NCBI GenBank assembly: GCA_964630235.1
Contig: CAZVUO010000001.1
Span: forward strand, 620,001 to 684,000
Source of the DNA: JBFLYH01 sp964630235
Lineage (GTDB): Bacteria > Oederibacteriota > JAAXVQ01 > JAUVAV01
Length of the DNA: 64,000 nt
Direction: 5' to 3'
Shown here piece after piece: positions 44,158 to 52,512 of the stretch. A program made the position numbers and the translations under genes. Under the pieces are notes generated by a model. It was not told where the DNA came from. It did no database searches and worked only from the letters and a program-made list of their open reading frames with translations. How positions within the stretch are numbered: the first letter of the stretch is position 1; the number at the start of each line of letters is the position of its first letter.

Positions 44158-44577
44158 ATGCAACGCAGTCTGCTGAAATCCAAAATTCACCGCGCCACGG
44201 TAACCGGCTCCAAACTGCACTATATGGGGAGCATCACCATTGACCGGGACTTGTGCCAGGCCGTGGACCTGCTTCCGTACGAGCGGGTGCACGTGCTCAA
44301 CCTGGACAACGGCGCGCGGGTGGAGACCTACGTGATCCCGGGCAAGCGCGGTTCCGGCGAGGTGCGCGTCAACGGCGCGGCCGCCCGGTTCTTCACCAAG
44401 CACGACCGGGTCATCATCCTGGCCTACGCCTCGCTGGAGGACCGGGAACTGCCCCAGTTCAAGCCCCGCGTGGCCTTCGTGAACCAAAAGAACCGCATTA
44501 CCGAGATCCGGGTGGACCGCATTGCGCCCTATACGTCGCTTCCGGCCGGCCGGAAGGGAAAGCGCGTCTATGAGTGA
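44158..44577 (+). CDS. panD: Aspartate 1-decarboxylase
   Basis: 139 residues. LLKSKIHRATVTGSKLHYMGSITID contains the self-cleavage site (Gly-Ser) that generates the pyruvoyl group. NGARVETYVIPGKRGSGEV and NGAAARF follow. It makes beta-alanine for PanC from aspartate. It overlaps nadA by 8 bases. Confidence 0.95.
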   Translation: MQRSLLKSKIHRATVTGSKLHYMGSITIDRDLCQAVDLLPYERVHVLNLDNGARVETYVIPGKRGSGEVRVNGAAARFFTKHDRVIILAYASLEDRELPQFKPRVAFVNQKNRITEIRVDRIAPYTSLPAGRKGKRVYE

Positions 44578-45505
44578 CATCCTGTCCGCCCCCGTGCAGG
44601 ATGCGCTGCGTCTCACCCGGCGCCTGCAGAAACTCAGGACCGAGCGCCAGGCTCTGATCCTGGCGCATAATTACCAGCCGGACGAGGTGCAGGCCGCGGC
44701 GGACGCCACCGGCGACTCGCTGGAGCTGGCGCGCCTGGCCGCCCGGTCCACGGCCCCGGTTATCGTGCTGGCGGGCGTGCGCTTCATGGCCGAAAGCGCC
44801 AAACTGCTGGCCCCGGAACGGACCGTGCTCTTGCCCGTGGCCGAGGCCGGGTGCCCGCTGGCCGACACCATCACGCCCGAGGACGTGCTGGCCGCGAGGA
44901 AACAACATCCCGAGGCCGCGGTCGTCAGCTACGTGAATTCCACCGCCGCGGTCAAGGCGGTTTCGGACGTGTGCTGCACCTCGGCCAACGCCGTGTCCGT
45001 GGTCCAGGGCGTGCCCGAGGAGGAAGTACTGTTCTTCCCGGACAAAAACCTGGCGGATTGGGTGGCGCGGCACACCACCAAGCGCGTCATTCCCTGGGCC
45101 GGCAGCTGCTGCGTCCACAATAACATTACCCGGGAAGACGTGAACACCGCGCGCGAACTGCACCCGGACGCGGTGTTCCTGGCCCACCCCGAATGCCGGC
45201 CCGAGGTGTGCGCGGAGGCCGCGGCCGTGCTCTCCACCTCGCAGATGCTGCGGTTCGTCCGCAGCGACCCGCGCGCCGAGTTCCTGATCGGGACCGAGAT
45301 CGGATTGCTCTACCGTCTGCGCCAGGAACATCCGGACAAGCGGTTCTATCCGTTGTCCGGCCGCATGGTGTGCCGCACCATGAAACTGACCACCCTGCCT
45401 GAGCTCGTGTCCAGCCTGGAACAGATGCGCCACCCCATCGAGCTCGCCCCCGCCATCATCGCGCCGGCCCGCCGGGCCGTGGAGCGCATGCTGGAATTCT
45501 CGTAA
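44570..45505 (+). CDS. nadA: Quinolinate synthase
   Basis: 311 residues. The ATG at 44570 overlaps the end of panD; an upstream start at 44522 would add an unlikely Arg-rich tail. The [4Fe-4S] cysteines lie in GCPLADTI, GSCCVHN and HPECRPEV. LAHNYQPDEVQ and GDSLELAR are typical of the N-terminal repeat. It condenses iminoaspartate with dihydroxyacetone phosphate to quinolinate. nadX follows after about 36 bases. Confidence 0.95.
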   Translation: MSDILSAPVQDALRLTRRLQKLRTERQALILAHNYQPDEVQAAADATGDSLELARLAARSTAPVIVLAGVRFMAESAKLLAPERTVLLPVAEAGCPLADTITPEDVLAARKQHPEAAVVSYVNSTAAVKAVSDVCCTSANAVSVVQGVPEEEVLFFPDKNLADWVARHTTKRVIPWAGSCCVHNNITREDVNTARELHPDAVFLAHPECRPEVCAEAAAVLSTSQMLRFVRSDPRAEFLIGTEIGLLYRLRQEHPDKRFYPLSGRMVCRTMKLTTLPELVSSLEQMRHPIELAPAIIAPARRAVERMLEFS

Positions 45506-45541
45506 CGGACCGTATTCATTTCTTGATTGCCGGAGGAGCGC

Positions 45542-46351
45542 GTGAGCGGAAAGACCCGGAAACCCTTGGCGATAGGGATTGTTGGCTGCGGCGCCATCGG
45601 CTCCCAGTTGTCCCGGGCCCTGATGCAAGGCGCCGTTCCCGGCGCGCGCCTGGTTTCCCTGACTGACCGGTGCCCGGAACGCGCCCGGGCACTGGCCAAA
45701 ACCCTCTCGCCCCGCCCTCGCGTCTTGACCCTCGAGCAAGCGGCGCGCTCCTGCAGCCTGCTGGTGGAAGCGGCCGGCGTGGCGGCGGTGGGTCCGGTGG
45801 CCGCGGCCGCGCTCGCCTGCCGCAAGGATTTGCTCGTGATGTCGGTCGGCGGGCTGCTGGCCCAGCCCGGCCTGTTCCGCCGCTTCCAACGCGCGGGCTG
45901 CCGGCTCGCGTACCCCTCGGGCGCGCTGTGCGGGCTCGACGGCCTGCGGGCGGCCAAGGCCCTGGGCCGTATCCAGAGCGTGCGGCTGGTGACGCGCAAA
46001 CCGCCACGCGGCCTGGCCGGCGCGCCGCATTTCCAAAAACATCCGGTGCGGCTCGAGCGGCTGAAGCGGGCCCGCACCGTGTTCCGCGGCACGGCCCGCC
46101 AGGCGGTCAAGGCGTTCCCGGCCAACGTGAACGTGGCCGCGGCCGTGGCCCTGACTGGCATCGGCCCGGATCGCACGCGGGTGGAAGTGGTCGCCGATCC
46201 GGCCTGCCGCCGGAACACCCATCTGCTGGAAGTGCGGGGCGACTTCGGCCGCCTGCAGACCCTCACCGAGAACGTTCCTTCAAAGGAAAATCCCAGGACG
46301 AGCGCTCTGGCCGCGGCCTCGGCGCTCGCCCTGCTGGAGAGCCTGGCGTAA
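45542..46351 (+). CDS. nadX: L-aspartate dehydrogenase
   Basis: 269 residues. The GTG at 45542 has GGAGGA six bases upstream; the TTG at 45527 lies on that site. N-terminal Rossmann motif GIVGCGAIGSQL, then the family signature PANVNVAAAVAL, VEVVADPACRRN.H and ENVPSKENPRTS. It oxidises aspartate to iminoaspartate for NadA, taking the place of the flavoenzyme NadB. nadA and nadX together make quinolinate; nadC is not in the window. Confidence 0.92.
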   Translation: MSGKTRKPLAIGIVGCGAIGSQLSRALMQGAVPGARLVSLTDRCPERARALAKTLSPRPRVLTLEQAARSCSLLVEAAGVAAVGPVAAAALACRKDLLVMSVGGLLAQPGLFRRFQRAGCRLAYPSGALCGLDGLRAAKALGRIQSVRLVTRKPPRGLAGAPHFQKHPVRLERLKRARTVFRGTARQAVKAFPANVNVAAAVALTGIGPDRTRVEVVADPACRRNTHLLEVRGDFGRLQTLTENVPSKENPRTSALAAASALALLESLA

Positions 46352-46379
46352 GCCGGCGTCCGGAAAGGTGGAGACCCCA

Positions 46380-46930
46380 TGGCGAGAATAAAAGCCACCC
46401 GGTACATGCTCATGCGCAACCTGATCCAGGAGCGGGGCCCGGAGTTCGCGCGGCGATTTCGCGCCCGGCTCGATCCCAAGGAGCGCGAGCGCCTGGATAC
46501 CAGCCTGCCCGTTTCCTGGGTGGACTTCAAGGACATCCCCGCCCAAGGCGATCTGGTCACCGTGGCCGCGGACATGTTCTTTCCCGGGCGCGCCGACGGC
46601 ATCCAGCAGGTGGCGGCCATGCTGGCCAAGGCCGGGCTCAGCGGCATCTATAAAATATTCCTCATGATTCCCTCCGTGGAATTCGTCATCCACCGCGTGG
46701 CCAAACTGTGGCACACCTACAACGACACCGGGGAAGCGTCGGTCGAAGACTTCAAGGGAAGCAGCGGCACGATCGTGGTGCGCCAGTTCCCGGACATGCC
46801 CCCGCTGCATCGGCAATACCTGGAAGGCTACATCGCCGGCGTGCTGGAATTGACGCGGGCGAAAAACATCAAGATTGACAGGGACGAAACCGATCCCCAG
46901 GCCTGGAAATGGAACGTGCGTTGGAGCTGA
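46380..46930 (+). CDS. Unknown protein, paralogue 1 of a pair
   Basis: 183 residues after AAAGGTGGAG. It is clearly related to the protein at 48607-49149: both start with K.KAT-type residues, share LSGIYKIFLMIPSVEFVI.RV..LW (LTGVYKVFLRIPTIEFIMKRVGELW in the other), a GYI.G..EL helix and the end AWKWNVRW. The overall pattern recalls TIGR02265-like proteins of myxobacteria or heme-NO-binding-like folds, but this is only an impression. Cytosolic, no signal peptide. Function unknown. Confidence 0.65.
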
Positions 46931-46939
46931 GGGTCCTCC

Positions 46940-47701
46940 GTGGCCTTTAAAGCCCTGCCGTTGCTGCTCGTTCTGCCGGAAAGCGGCAGCCGCTGGCCCG
47001 ACGCCTTTCCGGCCGGGCGGCGGGCCGGCCTGCAGCCCTGGCTCCAGCCCGCGGACCCGGCCCTCGCGCAGGCGCTCGCACTGGATCACCGCACGCCTTA
47101 CGTTCTGACGGCGGAATTCATCCCCCTGCTGCTGCGCCTGGACGCGCCGCTGCGGCAGGCCTTGCCGGACCGCGATCCGGAGCGCCAGCCCCTGTATGCG
47201 TTCGGCCGCCCCGCCGGCCAGGCGTGCCAGCGGCAGCTGCGCCAGGCGTACCTGTCCTTCCACGAACGCGTGACCAAGATCCTCGGCCAGGGCAAGGTCC
47301 GCGCCGCGCTGGTCTGCCGCGTGCGCACGACGCTGCCGCCGCTGGACTTACTCCTGAGCGTGGGCAATCATGGCGACCTGACCGGCGCGGCCAGCCCGGA
47401 CGCCGGCGATCTCACCTGCCCCGCCGGCTTGGCGCGGGACCTGCGCGATGTACTGGCCGCGCGGTTCTCCGACCTGCCGGGAAAGACCGGCTTGAACCGA
47501 TCCGGCCGCGACAGCGCTTTGGGCCGGCAGTACCGCCGGTTCCGGACGCCGTGGCTGACCCTGGACGTGGCGCCGCAGCTGCTTTCCGGGCGCGACGGCC
47601 AGATCAGCCGCCAGCGGGTGCGGCAGCTTCAGGAGCGCTTGGAGGCGGGGTTGGTCTTTTGGTGCAAGCTCGAAGGGTGGCTGGGGGACGGCGCCGCATG
47701 A
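46940..47701 (+). CDS. Unknown protein between the paralogues
   Basis: 253 residues from a GTG 9 bases after paralogue 1. A strand-rich N-terminus (LPLLLVLPESG), a DHRTPYVL segment and a C-terminal LNRSGRDSALGRQYRRF followed by LTLDVAPQLL are visible. No family recognised; a remote N-formylglutamate-amidohydrolase-like fold was considered but not supported. Tight spacing with nfo (4-base overlap) suggests one operon. Confidence 0.6.
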   Translation: MAFKALPLLLVLPESGSRWPDAFPAGRRAGLQPWLQPADPALAQALALDHRTPYVLTAEFIPLLLRLDAPLRQALPDRDPERQPLYAFGRPAGQACQRQLRQAYLSFHERVTKILGQGKVRAALVCRVRTTLPPLDLLLSVGNHGDLTGAASPDAGDLTCPAGLARDLRDVLAARFSDLPGKTGLNRSGRDSALGRQYRRFRTPWLTLDVAPQLLSGRDGQISRQRVRQLQERLEAGLVFWCKLEGWLGDGAA

Positions 47702-48537
47702 CCCGGTCCCGGCTGCTGGGCGCGCATTTATCCACGGCCGGCGGCATGGCGAACTTGCTGGAGCGCGCCCGGCGCCTCCGGTGCACGTGCGTGCAGATCT
47801 TTGCCGCTAATCCGCGCGGCTGGCAAGGCCGGCCGGTGAGCGCGGCCGAGGCCGGGGCATACCACCGGCTGGCGCCTCGCGCGGGCGTTCGGCAGCTGCT
47901 GATCCACGCCATTTATCTGGTCAATCTGGCTTCGCCCAAGGCGGAGGTGGTGCGGCGCTCGGTGCAGGCCCTGCGCCGGGACCTGATCTCGGCCGGACGT
48001 CTGGGCGCGCAAGGCGTGGTCGTGCACGCGGGGTCAGACCTGCGCCAGGGCGGTGGCAGCGGGCGGATCGTTGCCAGCCTGCGGACCCTGCTGCCCCTGG
48101 TGCCGGCCGGCTGCCGGATTCTGCTGGAAACCTCGGCCGGCGAGCGCCCGAACCTCGGCGATTTTCCCAGCCTGGGCCGGCTGTGCCGCGCCCTGGGCTC
48201 GCGGGTGGGCGTCTGCCTGGATTCGGCGCATGTGTGCGCCGCGGGCTACAACCTCTCCGACGCGCGGGATTACGGCCGGCTGCTGGCCGATGTGAAGCGG
48301 CACGTTGGAATCCGCCGCGTGGGCTGTATTCATCTGAATGACTCGCGTTCAGCCTGCGGAAGCCATCGCGACCACCACGAGAACCTGGGCGAAGGCCACG
48401 TGGGTTCGGCAGGACTGAAACGGCTGCTGAACGCTCCGGCGTTCCGGCACCTGCCGGTGATCCTCGAAACCCCGGGGTTCGACCAGCAGGGGCCGGACCT
48501 CCGCAACCTGCGGCGCCTGCGCGCCTGGGCGGTCTAG
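47698..48537 (+). CDS. nfo: Endonuclease IV (AP endonuclease)
   Basis: 279 residues from the ATG that overlaps the previous stop. TIM-barrel motifs: LGAHLSTAGGM, TCVQIFAANPR, IHAIYLVNLASP, GVVVHAGS, LETSAGE, VCLDSAHVCAAGY, HLNDSRSACGSHRDHHENLGEGHVG and VILETPG. The zinc-binding His, Glu and Asp set appears complete. It nicks DNA at abasic sites in base-excision repair. It is embedded among genes of unknown function. Confidence 0.93.
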   Translation: MTRSRLLGAHLSTAGGMANLLERARRLRCTCVQIFAANPRGWQGRPVSAAEAGAYHRLAPRAGVRQLLIHAIYLVNLASPKAEVVRRSVQALRRDLISAGRLGAQGVVVHAGSDLRQGGGSGRIVASLRTLLPLVPAGCRILLETSAGERPNLGDFPSLGRLCRALGSRVGVCLDSAHVCAAGYNLSDARDYGRLLADVKRHVGIRRVGCIHLNDSRSACGSHRDHHENLGEGHVGSAGLKRLLNAPAFRHLPVILETPGFDQQGPDLRNLRRLRAWAV

Positions 48538-48606
48538 CCGCTTGCTGGTTTTTTTACCGGGAAACGCCGTCATCGTGCGCATGGCGAAAAAACGCCGGGA
48601 GGACCC

Positions 48607-49149
48607 ATGAAAACGCTGAAAGCCACCGACATTATCACCCTGCGGAAAATCCTGCGCGAGAAGGGCGGCGACTGCGAAAAAGACATGGTGGGGCGCCTGT
48701 CGGCCGAATCCAGGTCCGCTTACGAAAACGTGATGGCCACCTCCTGGATTTCGCAGGCCGTGGAGAAGGAGATCATGGAATCCTGCCTGCGGGAGATTTT
48801 CCCCGGAGAACCCCAGGGATTCCGGCAGTTGGGAAAACTGCTGGCCCAGCACAATCTCACCGGCGTCTATAAAGTATTTCTGCGCATTCCCACCATCGAG
48901 TTCATTATGAAGCGCGTGGGGGAACTCTGGCGGATGTTCTTCCAAAAAGGCTCGGCCCAGGTCGAGATCGTCGCGCCGCACAAAGGGCTGCTCACGGTGT
49001 CCGGCTACGCGGACCTGATGCCGTACCAGCGGGAATTGGTCGCCGGTTATATCCAGGGTATCATGGGGCTGGCCGGCGCCCGCCAGGTGCAGACCATCCT
49101 GCTGCCCTCCGACGCTTCGGCCTGGAAATGGGAAATCACTTGGGAATGA
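48607..49149 (+). CDS. Unknown protein, paralogue 2 of a pair
   Basis: 180 residues after GGGAGGA. Paralogous to 46380-46930 (shared G.YK.FL.IP..EF...RV..LW block and AWKWE.TWE end). The N-terminal 80 residues have diverged more. Its end overlaps the transglutaminase-like gene. Two copies around nfo suggest duplication within this operon. Function unknown. Confidence 0.65.
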   Translation: MKTLKATDIITLRKILREKGGDCEKDMVGRLSAESRSAYENVMATSWISQAVEKEIMESCLREIFPGEPQGFRQLGKLLAQHNLTGVYKVFLRIPTIEFIMKRVGELWRMFFQKGSAQVEIVAPHKGLLTVSGYADLMPYQRELVAGYIQGIMGLAGARQVQTILLPSDASAWKWEITWE

Positions 49150-50891
49150 GCGCCAGCCGCCCCGCGCGCCCGCCCCTCCTGTCGCCCCGCGACCTGGAAA
49201 AATACTCCTCGGCTTTTACGCTCTCTGACATGGAAGTGTTCATTTTTCCCGAACTCCTCTATGCGCTGGTTCTGGCCAATCTGCGCTCTCCCCGGATCTG
49301 GACCTGGCGTCAGGACCCCTGGTTCGCCGGGATCGGCCGCCTGTCCTTCGGCCGCCAGCTCCAGCGGCTCAAGCAGTACATCATGGACCACTACCGTTTT
49401 AACCTGGACCTGGAAACCTGGGGGCTGACCACCAAGCAGCGCGAGCTCGCCCGGTTCCGGGATTTCGTGGAGCCGGACCTGTTCGCGCGCTCCAACGCTT
49501 TGTTCGGGTACGAGGGCGACAAACACTATTTTGACCTCGACATCCGCCGCCATTTCGGGCTGGACCGTTACACGGACGACACCATCCCGTACTGGAAGAC
49601 CGAGACCGTGGAGGCCATGGACGCGTTCCGCCACAAGCCTGATTACCGGCAGGGCGCGGGCGAGTGCGTGTCGCTGTCCGCGCTGTACGCCGCGGCCCTG
49701 TACATCGTCCTGCGGGTTCCGCTGGAGGACATTTTCCTGCTGGCCACGCCGCTCCACTCCCAGAATTTCGTGCTGCGCGAGGGCGGGGTCATTACCAACA
49801 ACCGCCGGCTGGTGACCAAGAGCATGTGGTTCAACGGGACCGAGCTCTCGACCAAGGCCCGCCGCGCGCTGGAGAAGGAGCGCATCACCATCGTGGCCCA
49901 CGTCAGCGGCCACGTGCACGCGGAGTATCCCGAGGCCACGCTGGATCCGGAACACTACCAGCGGTTCCTCCGGGCGCTGGCGGATTTTATCTCCACGTCC
50001 GTGACCTTCGAGATCTTCATCAATTTCCTGCGCGTGCACGAGGAGTTCCGCCGCCATTTCCAGTTCGAGTACCGGACGGCCGGCCACACGTATTATCTCG
50101 AGGCCGAACGCCTGTTCCACTACGAGCACGGCAGCCGGTACCGGATCGGCGATGCCAGCCGGAAGAAGCTTCTGGACGAGATTGACCTGGAGGAATATTC
50201 CCGCGAACCTTTTCCCGGCCGGGTCCGTCTGGACCTGCTGGCCGAACAGCTGAACGGCCGTCCCCTCCGGTGCCGGTCGGAAGACGCGGCGTTCCTCAAG
50301 ACCCAGCTGGCCGGCCTCCCGGATGTTGACCGCTTGTGCGAACGTCTGTGCGCCTTCACCTGCCTCAAGGTGAATGCCCCGTCGCCCGCGAAGCACTACT
50401 TGCCCTCCAGCCGGCTTGATCTGCCGGCGGGACTATCGTGGGAGGAGGCGCTGGCGCGCTTGGACGCGGCCCGCGCCGCCGACCCGGTCGCGGACCTGGC
50501 CTATTACGCGGGCCACCAGGTGGATGAGCGCGGCTGGCCGCCCTTTCTCAAGGCCTGCCTGGAGCGGAACCCCGTGTCGCGGACGATGTTCGCGGGCCAG
50601 GAACTGGATCAGGTCTATCAGGAACTGGGGACGTGGCCGCGGGACTCCATCTATGACGGCGCCGGCCTGGCCACGCCCGACGAAGCGGCCAACTACCGCC
50701 GGGGCGACGGCCTGGAGCTGGCTTTATGTCTGGCCAACGTCATCCGCGGGCAGGAGCCGGAAGTACCGCTCAGGCTGTGGACCGAAGCCGGGCAGGCGCG
50801 CCTGCAGCACGGGCCCAGGACGTACGCGTTCACGACGGCCAAACCGCACTTGGTGGCGTGTGATCTGCCGCTGGAGAGGCAAGGGCATTGA
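49146..50891 (+). CDS. Transglutaminase-like protein of unknown role
   Basis: About 581 residues; ATG 49146 overlaps the upstream stop (an earlier start at 49128 is possible). Near residues 165-210, QGAGECVSLSALYAAALYIVLRVP and TPLHSQNFVL look like the Cys and His segments of the transglutaminase/papain-like core (Cys about 174, His about 204); Asp or Asn candidates follow. The long C-terminal half has no known motif. Its stop TGA lies inside a TTGACA that looks like the next promoter. No signal peptide. Confidence 0.55.
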   Translation: MSASRPARPPLLSPRDLEKYSSAFTLSDMEVFIFPELLYALVLANLRSPRIWTWRQDPWFAGIGRLSFGRQLQRLKQYIMDHYRFNLDLETWGLTTKQRELARFRDFVEPDLFARSNALFGYEGDKHYFDLDIRRHFGLDRYTDDTIPYWKTETVEAMDAFRHKPDYRQGAGECVSLSALYAAALYIVLRVPLEDIFLLATPLHSQNFVLREGGVITNNRRLVTKSMWFNGTELSTKARRALEKERITIVAHVSGHVHAEYPEATLDPEHYQRFLRALADFISTSVTFEIFINFLRVHEEFRRHFQFEYRTAGHTYYLEAERLFHYEHGSRYRIGDASRKKLLDEIDLEEYSREPFPGRVRLDLLAEQLNGRPLRCRSEDAAFLKTQLAGLPDVDRLCERLCAFTCLKVNAPSPAKHYLPSSRLDLPAGLSWEEALARLDAARAADPVADLAYYAGHQVDERGWPPFLKACLERNPVSRTMFAGQELDQVYQELGTWPRDSIYDGAGLATPDEAANYRRGDGLELALCLANVIRGQEPEVPLRLWTEAGQARLQHGPRTYAFTTAKPHLVACDLPLERQGH

Positions 50892-50917
50892 CAGAGTTCG
50901 CGCCGAGTCATTAGAAT
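50888..50917 (+). promoter_or_regulatory. Predicted promoter overlapping the preceding stop codon
   Basis: TTGACA at 50888-50893, 18-base spacer, TAGAAT at 50912-50917. It would give the PaaK-like gene an untranslated leader of about 300 bases that includes the miniature element. Confidence 0.55.
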
Positions 50918-51055
50918 AGGTCAATGCGCCGGCCCGGGCGCACGCGCGATTAGGGCGGATCGTCAAGAGGCGATGGTCGAAAGGGGACTGCCTGTAGGTT
51001 TTTCCTCCCCGTTCCCCTCTCGGCGCTCCACTGCTCAGGAGCCGTTCCCGGCTCC
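50918..51055. other. Intergenic leader, no gene seen
   Basis: GC-rich sequence ending with the hairpin AGGAGCCG/CGGCTCCT (51038-51055) just before the miniature element. Nothing else recognised. Confidence 0.4.
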
Positions 51056-51219
51056 TGGCAGGGTGCTGAAAAACCCATCGTGGTTCCGCTGGCACCCTGT
51101 CCTGGCCCCCGCGGAGAGGTCAGGCTGGCCGGGCCAGCACCTGACGGTTCCCCCCGTGAAAAATCCCCGGTTTTTCACGGGGGATTCAGCGCGTCGCGGG
51201 CCTTTTCATCAGCCTGCTA
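51056..51219 (+). mobile_element. Miniature inverted-repeat element, copy 2 (164 bp)
   Basis: The left end TGGCAGGGTGCTGAAAAACC matches the inverted right end (51199-51219) at about 16 of 21 positions. Inside are a TCAGG-CTGG/CCAG-CCTGA hairpin and a strong CCCCCGTGAAAAA/TTTTTCACGGGGG hairpin. It is shared with 6138-6296. It ends 9 bases before the ATG of the following gene, so it may supply the leader or ribosome-binding context. Confidence 0.65.
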
Positions 51220-51228
51220 GGTGGTTAT

Positions 51229-52512
51229 ATGGCCAAAACGGAACTGTTCGCGCCTGAAGAGATCGCCATCATCCAGGTCCGCCAGCTGCGCAAAACCATC
51301 CACTATCTTTACCAGCGCGCCCCCTACTACCGCGACCTGTTCGACCGCGAGCGCCTGCTGCCCACGGACTTCAAGAGCATGGACGATCTGCGGCATCTGC
51401 CGGCGGTCGCGCAGGAGGACCTGCGGCGCGAGCGCGACCGCTTTCTCTGCGTCCGGCCCGAAGAGGTCGCGGACGTGGCGGCGGTCGCGGGCGCCGCGGC
51501 GGGCGGCTGCTGGCTGAAGCTGACGGAGAGCGATCTTTCCCGGATCGCCTATGACCAGCAGCTGTCGGCCAAGCTCCTCGGCGTCAACGAGCGGGACGTC
51601 GTGCTCGCGGCCCTGCCCTGGGACCGCTGCGGCCTGTCCGGACTGGCGTGCTACCTGGGCCTGCGCCGGGCGGGCGTCACGGTGCTGAGGATGGGAACGG
51701 CGGGGATCAGAGACCTGGCCGCGGCGCTTGCGAGCCACCAGCCCACCGTGCTCTACGCGGAGGCCGCCTATGTGCGGGCCGTTACCCGCGAGGCCGAGTC
51801 CCTGGACATCAACCTGCGGCACCAATCGGTCCGGAGACTGGTGGTTTTAGGCGCCGGCCTGAGGCACGAGGATGGAAACGGAAACGACCTGGGGAATTAT
51901 CTGGCCCGCCTGTGGAACGCCCAGACGCTGATGCTCATGCTGAGCCCGGAAACCGCCGCGTCGTTCGCCGAATGCGAGACCGGCTGCCTGCATGCGCACC
52001 CGGAGGTACTCCACGTCGAAGTGGTGGATGCCCAGGGCCGGGCGGTGCCCGCCGGCGAGGCGGGCGAGCTGTGTCTCACGCCCTTCGGCGTGACGGGGAT
52101 GCCGGTCCTGCGCTTCCGCACGGGCGAATTGACCACGCTGCGGACCGGCGTCTGCGCGTGCGGCCGCTGGACGCCGCGCATCGGCCCCTTGCTCGGCCGG
52201 CGGTCGGACGTGCTGCTGCTGGCCGGACGGCTGTGGTATCCCGCGGTGCTGGAGGGCGTGGTGCTGGGAGAACCCGAGGTGGAGGCGTACGTGTTCGTGG
52301 CCGACCGCCGCAAGCAAACCGAGCGGATTACCCTGTGGGCGGAAACCGCGAATTCCAAAGTCTGCGCCCGCCTTGAAGCGCGCTTCCGCCAGTTCGCGTG
52401 GGAAGTTGCCGTGCGGCGCGCGTCAGCCAAGGAGATCCAGGACGTCCGGCGCGGGGCGCCGGGCGGCGATCATCAGCCCGTGATCGTTGACCGGCGCTCC
52501 GCGCGCGCATGA
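51229..52512 (+). CDS. PaaK-like (phenylacetate-CoA ligase-like) protein, degenerate
   Basis: 427 residues. The N-terminal YQRAPYYRDLFD, a LPAVAQEDLRR segment, GLSGLACYLGLRRAG and a C-terminal PFGVTGMPVLRFRTGEL followed by a CACGR turn match the layout of adenylate-forming PaaK-like enzymes. The Ser/Thr/Gly-rich ATP loop expected near residue 90 is replaced by AVAGAAAGGCW, so ATP binding may be altered or lost. It overlaps the next gene by 4 bases. Substrate unknown; it may be a structural or regulatory descendant of the ligases. Confidence 0.6.
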   Translation: MAKTELFAPEEIAIIQVRQLRKTIHYLYQRAPYYRDLFDRERLLPTDFKSMDDLRHLPAVAQEDLRRERDRFLCVRPEEVADVAAVAGAAAGGCWLKLTESDLSRIAYDQQLSAKLLGVNERDVVLAALPWDRCGLSGLACYLGLRRAGVTVLRMGTAGIRDLAAALASHQPTVLYAEAAYVRAVTREAESLDINLRHQSVRRLVVLGAGLRHEDGNGNDLGNYLARLWNAQTLMLMLSPETAASFAECETGCLHAHPEVLHVEVVDAQGRAVPAGEAGELCLTPFGVTGMPVLRFRTGELTTLRTGVCACGRWTPRIGPLLGRRSDVLLLAGRLWYPAVLEGVVLGEPEVEAYVFVADRRKQTERITLWAETANSKVCARLEARFRQFAWEVAVRRASAKEIQDVRRGAPGGDHQPVIVDRRSARA

